Source of the DNA: an uncultured Bacteroides sp.
Lineage (GTDB): Bacteria > Bacteroidota > Bacteroidia > Bacteroidales > Bacteroidaceae
DNA length: 7,296 nt
Direction: 5' to 3'
Assembly: GCA_900551645.1 (NCBI GenBank)
Contig: URWP01000140.1
Span: forward strand, 1-7,296
Position 1 is the stretch's first letter. Each line of letters begins with the position of its first letter. The notes under the pieces were generated by a model that saw only the letters and a list, made by a program, of their open reading frames with translations, had not been told where the DNA came from and ran no database searches. The position numbers were made by a program, and so were the translations under genes. Positions 1 to 5,748 of this stretch are shown here, one piece after another.

Positions 1-1914
1 CCGTACATTTTCCGCTATGAAGGACGTAAGTTGCTGTATGGCGACCGTTTGCCGGAACATCCGGACGAGGTAGTCTTGTCACGTCGGTTTGCCCGGAAAG
101 TATTCGGAACGGAAAATCCCATAGGCAGTATTGTATGCCCTTTGGAACCAAGCATCTTCCGCGACAACGGCATTCGCCAGTTCAAGATAGTGAATGTGGT
201 AGAAGAAGGCAGACTGACGGAACAGGAGATAGACTGTTACTTCTCCTACCAGCTGGTACCGGACCACACCTTGGGAGTAAAGAGTCTGCTGGCCGAAGGC
301 GTTACCTTGGCTTCGCTGAACAGCAACCTGCAAAAGCAATCCTTGATGCACAAAGACGGCGCATGGACTGCTTCGGCCATAAGTGTGATGCACCAGTATG
401 ACCAAATGCGTGTAGTAAGGCTGATGTTTCGTCTGTTGGCATCGCTTATTCTGATTTCGGCCCTGATTAATTTTCTGAAATTTGTCTTTCAGATGTTCTA
501 TAACCGTCATCGGGAAGTGGCGTTGCGCAAATGTATGGGGTCGGATACGAAGGGACTCCTGACGCTGCTTTTTGCCGAAATATTTTGGATGCTGTCCGCC
601 GCTTTGCTGTTGTCGCTCGCAGGGATGGAAATATGCGTCAGTGTGGCGGCACAATACATCGCCGAATGGCCTGACCTGAACTGGATCGAACTCTATGGCA
701 CGCAAATCAAGAATTACCTGCTTCTGTTGTTACTCTGCTTGCCGATGGCTTATGTACCGGTTTGGCGGTTACGCCGTACGAGCATCAGTAGCCAGATAAC
801 AGGACGTAACGAACGGCACGTATTCCGTTCGATAATGATGTGGTTACAGTTGAGCATTGCCGTATTCTTTGTGGGCAGCGTACTTTACATTCAGATAGTC
901 CTGCACCGTACGTTTGACAGTTACAGTCCTCTTTCACCCGAAGAAGAGGAACAAATCATTGTCTTCCAGCCTAACTCGTTTTACGTGCGGAAGAACTTGG
1001 AGCCGATGCTGAACGACTTCATGGCCTTACCCGAGATTATTGGCAAAATAAGTACGGTACAGTATCCGCAGACTTTGTATTCCATTGATTGGCAAAACGG
1101 TAAACGAAACAGAAAGGTGGAATACGTTACGGGAAGTCCTGATTATTTTGACTTTCTGCACATCCCCCTGCAAGGAGAAAAATGGGTGGCGGATGTCGGA
1201 GACGTGGTGTATGTCAGTGAAAGACTGAATGGAGCATTGGCCAAAGACAGCGTACCTTACAGCATAACGCTGGAAGGCAAACCTTATCGTATAGCCGGTG
1301 TATATAAAGCATTGTACGGTGAGTCAAAAGATACTGTGAGGATGGCAGGTTCGGTCTTCTTTCCTTCACGGGAGTATAACTATCTCTATTTCCGTGTAGC
1401 TGCGGGACAGGATGCCCAAAAGGTAATGGACCGATTGGAAAAAATCTATCGTACATACATATCTGAGACCTTGCCGTTGGAAATGCGGCTTTTGTCGGAC
1501 AACAAACACACCCTGAACGGTTCTGTAGCTGCCATCCGAGTAGCCTTGGTCACCTTGGCTTTCATCAGCCTGTTATTGGTTATATTGAGCATTTATTCCG
1601 CCATTTCACTGGACACTACAGGAAGGCAGAAGGAAGTGGCCATCCGCAAAATCAACGGAGCCACACCGAAGGCCATTGCATATTTATTTGGCAAGTCTTA
1701 CTTCCTTATTTTTATGCTGGCGTTTCTTACAGGTTTCCCGTTGGCTTGCCTATTGGTGAACGAACTGTCGGAATCTGGAGCACCTACGATTCCCGCATGG
1801 CAATGGGGCACGTTGCTCTTTGTTTTCATCCTGTCGGTCGTTGTGCTGACCGTGGCCTGCAAGATTAGGCAGGTAATGCAAGTGAATCCGGCAGAGGTAA
1901 TCAAAAGAGAGTAA
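1..1914 (+). CDS. ABC transporter permease, MacB/FtsX type, 5'-truncated by window edge
   Basis: This is an inner-membrane permease of the MacB/FtsX (type VII) ABC family, which uses ATP to drive export or periplasmic mechanical work rather than channel-type import. The frame is open from base 1, so the true start lies upstream; 637 residues are visible, against a usual length near 780-800. Numbering from base 1, the end of the first periplasmic MacB core domain comes first (DEVVLSRRFARKVFG). The first FtsX unit follows, with membrane segments near 141-163, 187-212 and 238-255 and the coupling sequence REVALRKCMGS. A new membrane segment at 279-301 opens the second half, followed by a second periplasmic domain (about 302-510). 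The final FtsX unit has segments near 514-536, 566-586 and 602-622, with KEVAIRKINGAT between the first two and the typical ending NPAEVIKRE. This duplicated layout is common in Bacteroidetes. The partner ATPase is next. The substrate cannot be told. Confidence 0.9.
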   Translation, partial: PYIFRYEGRKLLYGDRLPEHPDEVVLSRRFARKVFGTENPIGSIVCPLEPSIFRDNGIRQFKIVNVVEEGRLTEQEIDCYFSYQLVPDHTLGVKSLLAEGVTLASLNSNLQKQSLMHKDGAWTASAISVMHQYDQMRVVRLMFRLLASLILISALINFLKFVFQMFYNRHREVALRKCMGSDTKGLLTLLFAEIFWMLSAALLLSLAGMEICVSVAAQYIAEWPDLNWIELYGTQIKNYLLLLLLCLPMAYVPVWRLRRTSISSQITGRNERHVFRSIMMWLQLSIAVFFVGSVLYIQIVLHRTFDSYSPLSPEEEEQIIVFQPNSFYVRKNLEPMLNDFMALPEIIGKISTVQYPQTLYSIDWQNGKRNRKVEYVTGSPDYFDFLHIPLQGEKWVADVGDVVYVSERLNGALAKDSVPYSITLEGKPYRIAGVYKALYGESKDTVRMAGSVFFPSREYNYLYFRVAAGQDAQKVMDRLEKIYRTYISETLPLEMRLLSDNKHTLNGSVAAIRVALVTLAFISLLLVILSIYSAISLDTTGRQKEVAIRKINGATPKAIAYLFGKSYFLIFMLAFLTGFPLACLLVNELSESGAPTIPAWQWGTLLFVFILSVVVLTVACKIRQVMQVNPAEVIKRE

Positions 1915-1992
1915 GCGACATTAAAGTGATCCGTCCGAGATTATCCGGTACGAATGAACGATTTTTATTAATTAACATCATATTAAACCCGT

Positions 1993-2010
1993 CTCTCTGT
2001 AAACGGAGAG
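1993..2010 (+). promoter_or_regulatory. Stem-loop in the leader of the ABC ATPase gene
   Basis: CTCTCTG (1993-1999), loop TAAA and CGGAGAG (2004-2010) form a 7-bp stem with one T-G pair and a tetraloop, 22 bases before the ATG at 2033. The right arm merges into the purine run GGAGAGGAG (2005-2013), which resembles a Shine-Dalgarno sequence but lies about 19 bases from the start, farther than usual. No T-run follows, so it is not a standard terminator. It may modulate translation or mRNA stability between permease and ATPase. The rest of the 118-base gap is AT-rich with no clear promoter. Confidence 0.4.
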
Positions 2011-2032
2011 GAGCCATAAAAACTTAAAGATT

Positions 2033-2707
2033 ATGATTAAGACCGTAAACTTACAGAAAATCTTCCGTACAGAGGAAGTTCAGACATTGGCTTTGAACAA
2101 TGTAACTATTGAAGTAGAAAAAGGAGAGTTTGTAGCCATCATGGGACCGTCCGGTTGTGGTAAATCCACCCTGTTGAATATTCTGGGGCTGCTGGATAAC
2201 CCTACAAGTGGAAGCTATTTCCTGAATGGAACGGATGTTTCCAAATTCACGGAATCGCAGCGTACGAATATCCGTAAAGGGGTGATCGGTTTTGTTTTCC
2301 AGAGCTTCAACCTGATTGATGAACTGAACGTATACGAGAACATCGAACTGCCATTGCTTTACATGGGAGTTCCTTCGGCCGAACGGAAAAAGAGGGTGGA
2401 AGAGGCCATGAAGCGGATGGACATCATGCACCGCGCCAAGCATTTCCCCCAGCAACTTTCCGGAGGACAGCAACAGCGTGTAGCAATTGCCCGTGCCGTA
2501 GTAGCAAATCCGAAACTGATTCTGGCCGACGAACCGACCGGTAATCTGGACTCCAAAAACGGCAAGGAGGTGATGGAACTTTTGAGCGAGCTTCACAAAG
2601 AGGGAACTACCATCGTTATGGTGACACACTCCAAGCACGATGCCGGATATGCCGGACGAATCATCAATCTGTTTGACGGTGAAGTGGTAGCAGAGTTGAA
2701 CCTGTAG
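2033..2707 (+). CDS. ABC transporter ATP-binding protein, LolD/MacB type
   Basis: Cytoplasmic ATPase of 224 residues, the normal length for the LolD/MacB/FtsE group, that powers an FtsX-type permease. All nucleotide-binding elements are present: Walker A GPSGCGKST (38-46), Q-loop Gln90 in FVFQSFNLID, signature LSGGQQQR (142-149), Walker B LILADE (162-167) with catalytic Glu167, D-loop NLDS (171-174) and switch His199. The stretch SFNLIDELNVYENIELPL is typical of the MacB/LolD subfamily. The ATG at 2033 puts the first beta strand (IKTVNLQKIF) at the N-terminus, as expected. The gene follows the permease after 118 bases and is closed by a strong terminator, so it most likely ends the transporter operon. 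The family assignment is firm. Whether it exports peptides, antibiotics or lipoprotein-related cargo cannot be read from the sequence. Confidence 0.95.
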   Translation: MIKTVNLQKIFRTEEVQTLALNNVTIEVEKGEFVAIMGPSGCGKSTLLNILGLLDNPTSGSYFLNGTDVSKFTESQRTNIRKGVIGFVFQSFNLIDELNVYENIELPLLYMGVPSAERKKRVEEAMKRMDIMHRAKHFPQQLSGGQQQRVAIARAVVANPKLILADEPTGNLDSKNGKEVMELLSELHKEGTTIVMVTHSKHDAGYAGRIINLFDGEVVAELNL

Positions 2708-2726
2708 AAGATTGTTCAGTAGTAGG

Positions 2727-2763
2727 AAAAGGCAGCGTATCTTAGTGGACCACTGCCTTTTTT
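2727..2763 (+). terminator. Intrinsic terminator after the ABC ATPase gene
   Basis: AAAAGGCAG (2727-2735) pairs perfectly with CTGCCTTTT (2753-2761) around a 17-base loop, and the 3' arm runs into a T-rich tract that continues, with one A, to 2770. It sits 20 bases after the ATPase stop codon. It separates the transporter from the acetyltransferase gene, which has its own promoter downstream. The A-run on the left arm would give a U-run on the other strand, but no opposing gene is present. Confidence 0.85.
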
Positions 2764-2860
2764 TATTTTTTGCATCTCATGAAGCGTTCCCTTAGCCCCG
2801 ATTCCGTAAAATCGTTACAAATTTCTGTAATACGTATACACGGGACCCCAATTTTCGCCG

Positions 2861-2868
2861 TAACTTTG
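2861..2868 (+). promoter_or_regulatory. Bacteroidetes -7 promoter element for the acetyltransferase gene
   Basis: TAACTTTG matches the Bacteroidetes -7 consensus TAnnTTTG exactly and ends 27 bases before the ATG at 2896. No TTTG is found at the expected -33 distance (17-23 bases upstream), so the promoter is either weak or helped by an activator. Transcription would start near 2874, which excludes the upstream in-frame ATGs at 2770 and 2779 as starts. Confidence 0.6.
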
Positions 2869-2883
2869 TTCTTAAAAGAACAA
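2866..2883. promoter_or_regulatory. Palindrome over the acetyltransferase promoter, possible operator
   Basis: TTGTTCTT (2866-2873) and AAGAACAA (2876-2883) are perfect inverted repeats separated by two bases. The left arm shares three bases with the -7 element, and the whole covers the predicted transcription start. That placement suits a repressor site. The palindrome could also form a small hairpin at the 5' end of the mRNA. No regulator gene for it is in the window. Confidence 0.4.
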
Positions 2884-2895
2884 GAAAGAAAAGAA

Positions 2896-3462
2896 ATGAT
2901 GACATTAAACGAATTTTTGACTTATGTAAAGACCGGACAGGCACTGAGTAGTCCGGAAATTCACGAATTGATGAACAGAATGAGCAACGAAGCCCGGAAG
3001 ATTACTTTCCGGCTGAATAGTGCTTATCATACTCCGGAAGAAGTGAACGCCCTTTTGTCCGAATTGTTCGGGAAACCGGTACCCGATAGTTTGCGTGTGT
3101 TTCCTCCGTTCTATTCCGACTTCGGGAAGAACATTCAGGTGGGTGAAAACGTATTCATCAATGCCTGCTGCCATTTCCAGGACCACGGAGGTGTAACCAT
3201 CGGTGACGGTTGTCAGATAGGACATAACGTAGTATTCGCTACGCTGAATCATGGCCTTTCTCCTGAAGACCGTCCCCATACATACCCTGCTCCGATTGTT
3301 CTTGGGAAAAATGTATGGGTCGGTTCAAACGCTACCATCCTGCAAGGAGTTACGATAGGCGATAATGCCATCATCGGAGCCGGGGCTGTGGTAACGAAAG
3401 ATGTGGCAGCCAATACGATAGTGGGAGGAGTACCTGCCCGTTTCATCAAACGCATAGACTGA
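2896..3462 (+). CDS. Hexapeptide-repeat O-acetyltransferase (maltose/galactoside acetyltransferase-like)
   Basis: Predicted cytoplasmic, trimeric left-handed beta-helix enzyme that transfers acetyl from acetyl-CoA to a hydroxyl group, probably of a sugar. The 188-residue product from ATG 2896 is close to the family norm (about 185-200). An alpha-helical N-terminal part (1-65) precedes hexapeptide repeats such as IQVGEN, VTIGDG, CQIGHN, IVLGKN, VWVGSN, VTIGDN and AIIGAG. The C-terminus is the standard AVVTKDVAANTIVGGVPARFIK. His119 in ATLNHG aligns with the catalytic histidine of LacA (GHPV). The frame is open farther upstream (ATG 2770), but those added residues are not family-like and lie upstream of the -7 element, so 2896 (or the adjacent ATG 2899) is preferred. 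The gene appears monocistronic. The acceptor is unknown. Some enzymes of this fold act on amino sugars or other acceptors, so the exact substrate should be left open. Confidence 0.9.
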   Translation: MMTLNEFLTYVKTGQALSSPEIHELMNRMSNEARKITFRLNSAYHTPEEVNALLSELFGKPVPDSLRVFPPFYSDFGKNIQVGENVFINACCHFQDHGGVTIGDGCQIGHNVVFATLNHGLSPEDRPHTYPAPIVLGKNVWVGSNATILQGVTIGDNAIIGAGAVVTKDVAANTIVGGVPARFIKRID

Positions 3463-3506
3463 GTCGCGTAAGAGCGGGTAGAACCAGATTTTTCAATCTT
3501 TCTGGA

Positions 3507-3542
3507 TTTGTCTGTTTTATTCCGATGATTTTTGTAAATTTG
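3507..3542 (+). promoter_or_regulatory. Promoter of the two-component operon
   Basis: TAAATTTG (3535-3542) is an exact TAnnTTTG -7 element. A -33-like TTTG lies at 3507-3510 (24-base gap, slightly long), overlapping neighbourhood TCTG at 3511-3514 (20-base gap, one mismatch). The -7 element ends only 19 bases before the ATG at 3562, so the leader would be about 10-15 bases. I see no convincing terminator between the acetyltransferase stop (3462) and this promoter. Confidence 0.6.
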
Positions 3543-3561
3543 TCTGCCAATATATTCGCCT

Positions 3562-4248
3562 ATGCAGACAATCCTAATCATCGAAGACGAAAAGCGGGTA
3601 GCCGACTTGCTGAAAGCAGGGCTGGAAGAGAACGGGTATCAGACCATGGTAGCCTACGATGGAGCCATGGGACTTCGTCTCTTCCAGTCCTTTTCGTTCC
3701 AACTGGTTATCTCTGATATTATCTTACCCAAGTTGGACGGTTTTGAACTTTGTAAAGAAATCCGTAAGTGTAACGAAAAGGTTCCTATCCTGATGCTCAC
3801 GGCGTTAGGTTCGGCTGATGACAAGCTGGAGGGCTTTGATGCCGGTGCTGATGACTATATGGTGAAACCTTTCGATTTCAGAGAACTGATAGCTAGAGTT
3901 AAGGTACTTTTAAAACGGAGTGCTGAGCCAGTAGTCGAGACTCCGAAACAACTGACCTACGCTGATCTGTTTATTGATTTGGATCTGATGGAAGTAAAAC
4001 GGAACGGAATTCCTATCAAGCTGTCACCCAAAGAATATAACCTGCTGGTATATATGACTACTCATGCCGGACGGGTCATCAGTCGGGTAGAGATAGCCGA
4101 GAAAGTATGGAATACACATTTCGATACCGGTACGAATTTCATCGATGTCTATATCAATTACCTGCGGAAGAAGATTGACAAGGATTTCGAACCAAAACTT
4201 ATCCATACCAAACCAGGAGTAGGATTTATACTGACAGATGCGTTATGA
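3562..4248 (+). CDS. Response regulator, OmpR/PhoB family
   Basis: Cytoplasmic DNA-binding regulator of 228 residues, the usual length for the family. The receiver domain (1-118) has acidic residues Glu8 and Asp9, phospho-acceptor Asp52 in VISDIILPKLDG, switch Thr80 and Lys102 in VKPFDF. A linker leads to the winged-helix output domain (about 131-226), with the recognition-helix region TNFIDVYINYLRKKID (191-206) and the ending HTKPGVGFIL. It resembles the CusR/copper-type branch of the family, but that label does not establish a metal ligand. The stop overlaps the start of the kinase gene (ATGA at 4245-4248), indicating translational coupling. The four 11-bp direct repeats upstream of the next transcription unit (mgtA) are its likely target, because regulators of this family bind head-to-tail as dimers on such repeats. 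That link is inferred from position and spacing. Confidence 0.95.
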   Translation: MQTILIIEDEKRVADLLKAGLEENGYQTMVAYDGAMGLRLFQSFSFQLVISDIILPKLDGFELCKEIRKCNEKVPILMLTALGSADDKLEGFDAGADDYMVKPFDFRELIARVKVLLKRSAEPVVETPKQLTYADLFIDLDLMEVKRNGIPIKLSPKEYNLLVYMTTHAGRVISRVEIAEKVWNTHFDTGTNFIDVYINYLRKKIDKDFEPKLIHTKPGVGFILTDAL

Positions 4249-5615
4249 AGATACGGACAGCTCTGACTTGGAAGAATACACTGGTAACGGCAACCGTCTT
4301 CCTGCTTTGTATGATGCTGATTTACCTGGTGAGTGAACACACCCGAAGCCGTACATTCTTCCATGATTTAAAAAGTGAAGCAATCACTAAGGCGCACCTG
4401 TTTCTGCAGAACCAGGTGGATGCCAAGACCATGCAATCCATTTATCTGAATAACCGGAAGTTTATCAACGAAGTTGAGGTGGCAGTTTATACGCCTGATT
4501 TCCAGATGCTCTATCACGATGCGATACAGAATGACATCATTCAGGAAAACCGGGAAATGATAGATCGTATCCTACAGGAGAAAGAAATTGAGTTCAATGT
4601 AGACAAATACCAGGGTATCGGAATCCTGTACATCCTCAATGGTAAAGAATACATTGTTACTGCTGCTGCTTACGACGGTTATGGTTATCAGAATCTGCTG
4701 GAACTTCAGAAGACATTGGGTATACTTTTCATTATCGGTTTGTCTCTATTGTTTGTTACGGGGTATTTTCTGGCCCGTGCCTCTCTGAAACCGATACGGG
4801 ACATTGTCCGTAAGGCTGAGACCATTACCGCTTCACACATCGACCGGAGACTCCCGGTAAAAAACGAGAAAGATGAGTTGGGTGAGCTCAGTACAGCTTT
4901 TAATGCCTTGTTGGACCGCCTGGAAGTATCCTTTAATTCACAGCGGATGTTTGTCAGCAATGCTTCTCACGAATTACGTACTCCTTTGGCTGCCCTCATT
5001 GCGGAACTGGACCTGGCATTACAAAAAGAACGGACCGAGGAACAGTATCGGAATTCTATCCGATATGCGTTGGAAGATGCCCGGAGAATGACAAAACTTA
5101 TTGACGGTTTGCTGAATTTGGCCAAGGCCGATTATCAGAAAGAACAGTTGAAGATGGAGGAAATCCGATTGGACGAACTGTTGCTTGATACCCGGAGTCA
5201 CTTGCTGAAAGCGCATCCGGATTATCACATCGAATTGCTTTTTGAACAAGATGATGCAGATGATGACCGTTTGATAACAGTCCGTGGAAACTTATATCTG
5301 CTGAATATCGCTTTTGCCAATCTGATAGAGAACAATTGCAAATATTCGCCGGATAACTCCTCGTTCGTACAGATTTCATTTTGGGAGAAATGGACCATTA
5401 TCCGGTTATCGGACGATGGAGTGGGTATGTCTGAAACAGACAAGAAACACTTGTTTACCTTGTTCTACCGGGGTGAACAGGAAAAAATGGCCGAAGGTCA
5501 TGGTATCGGTATGACCCTGGTACAGCGGATTATCCAATTGCATGAGGGAAACATCGCTGTTCATTCAGAACAGGGTAGAGGAACGACGTTTGTTATCGAG
5601 TTGCCCCATGTGTAA
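4245..5615 (+). CDS. Sensor histidine kinase with HAMP domain
   Basis: Inner-membrane sensor kinase of 456 residues, partner of the overlapping response regulator. Membrane segment 1 is near residues 12-30 and segment 2 near 157-177, enclosing a periplasmic sensing domain of about 125 residues that contains several acidic residues (for example around 92-120). HAMP follows (about 178-232, with LKPIRDIVRKAETI). The dimerisation/phosphotransfer domain carries His242 in SNASHELRTPLAALIAELDLAL. The ATPase domain has the N-box IENNCKYSP (361-369), G1 DDGVGM (390-395) and G2 GHGIGM (418-423), so it looks catalytically complete. The signal is unknown. Because a magnesium-import ATPase follows and no other target is nearby, low periplasmic divalent cation is a reasonable guess, as with PhoQ, but I see no obvious PhoQ-like acidic cluster. 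Kinases of this layout also sense copper, zinc or envelope stress. Confidence 0.95.
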   Translation: MKIRTALTWKNTLVTATVFLLCMMLIYLVSEHTRSRTFFHDLKSEAITKAHLFLQNQVDAKTMQSIYLNNRKFINEVEVAVYTPDFQMLYHDAIQNDIIQENREMIDRILQEKEIEFNVDKYQGIGILYILNGKEYIVTAAAYDGYGYQNLLELQKTLGILFIIGLSLLFVTGYFLARASLKPIRDIVRKAETITASHIDRRLPVKNEKDELGELSTAFNALLDRLEVSFNSQRMFVSNASHELRTPLAALIAELDLALQKERTEEQYRNSIRYALEDARRMTKLIDGLLNLAKADYQKEQLKMEEIRLDELLLDTRSHLLKAHPDYHIELLFEQDDADDDRLITVRGNLYLLNIAFANLIENNCKYSPDNSSFVQISFWEKWTIIRLSDDGVGMSETDKKHLFTLFYRGEQEKMAEGHGIGMTLVQRIIQLHEGNIAVHSEQGRGTTFVIELPHV

Positions 5616-5629
5616 GTTTATTTCATCAT

Positions 5630-5673
5630 TTTTCTAATAGTTTTCTAATATAGCTTTAATGCTTTTCTAACGG
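5630..5673 (+). repeat. Four tandem 11-bp units upstream of mgtA, likely response-regulator binding sites
   Basis: Contiguous 11-bp units begin at 5630 (TTTTCTAATAG), 5641 (TTTTCTAATAT), 5652 (AGCTTTAATGC, degenerate) and 5663 (TTTTCTAACGG). The core TTTTCTAA is identical in units 1, 2 and 4, and units 1 and 2 agree at 10 of 11 bases. One unit per helical turn is the standard OmpR/PhoB binding geometry. The array ends 20 bases before the -7 element, close to where a -33 element would lie, as expected for an activator contacting RNA polymerase. Confidence 0.65.
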
Positions 5674-5693
5674 TCGTTAAGCCGGACATCTTC

Positions 5694-5701
5694 TACTTTT
5701 G
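5694..5701 (+). promoter_or_regulatory. Bacteroidetes -7 promoter element for mgtA
   Basis: TACTTTTG matches TAnnTTTG exactly. No TTTG is found 17-23 bases upstream; that slot is filled by the end of the 11-bp repeat array and by the small inverted repeat TAACGGTCGTTA (5668-5679). The predicted start of transcription near 5707 gives a leader of about 42 bases. Confidence 0.6.
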
Positions 5702-5748
5702 CAGCGTGAAAAGAGAACATATCATTCATCTTTAAAACCGAAGCAATT

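Noticed and set aside
79..705. 208-codon open frame on the minus strand opposite the permease
   Set aside because: Antisense shadow of a clearly coding permease; its translation is rich in His and Gln and shows no family resemblance.
1967..1987. ATTAA repeated at 1967, 1971 and 1982, with one 11-base offset, upstream of the ABC ATPase
   Set aside because: The unit is five bases in AT-rich DNA and only one interval fits 11-bp phasing; chance is the simpler explanation. It does not match TTTTCTAA.
2051..2638. Long open frame on the minus strand opposite the ABC ATPase (195 codons)
   Set aside because: It lies entirely within a gene with all ATPase motifs, and its translation has no recognisable domain and the odd composition of an antisense shadow.
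2770..2895. Longer acetyltransferase starting at ATG 2770 or 2779
   Set aside because: The added residues do not resemble the family, and the region contains an exact -7 promoter element (2861-2868) whose transcript would begin after these ATGs. The start at 2896 gives the usual protein length.
3484..3505. CCAGA...TCTGG or AGATT-TTTC-AATCT hairpin as terminator of the acetyltransferase gene
   Set aside because: The stems are only 5 bp, mutually exclusive and AT-rich, with no T-run after the 3' arm.
3484..3510. TTTTC-containing stretches upstream of the response regulator as autoregulatory sites
   Set aside because: The TTTTC/CTTTC pieces are spaced 8 bases apart, not 11, and do not extend to TTTTCTAA, so autoregulation cannot be supported.
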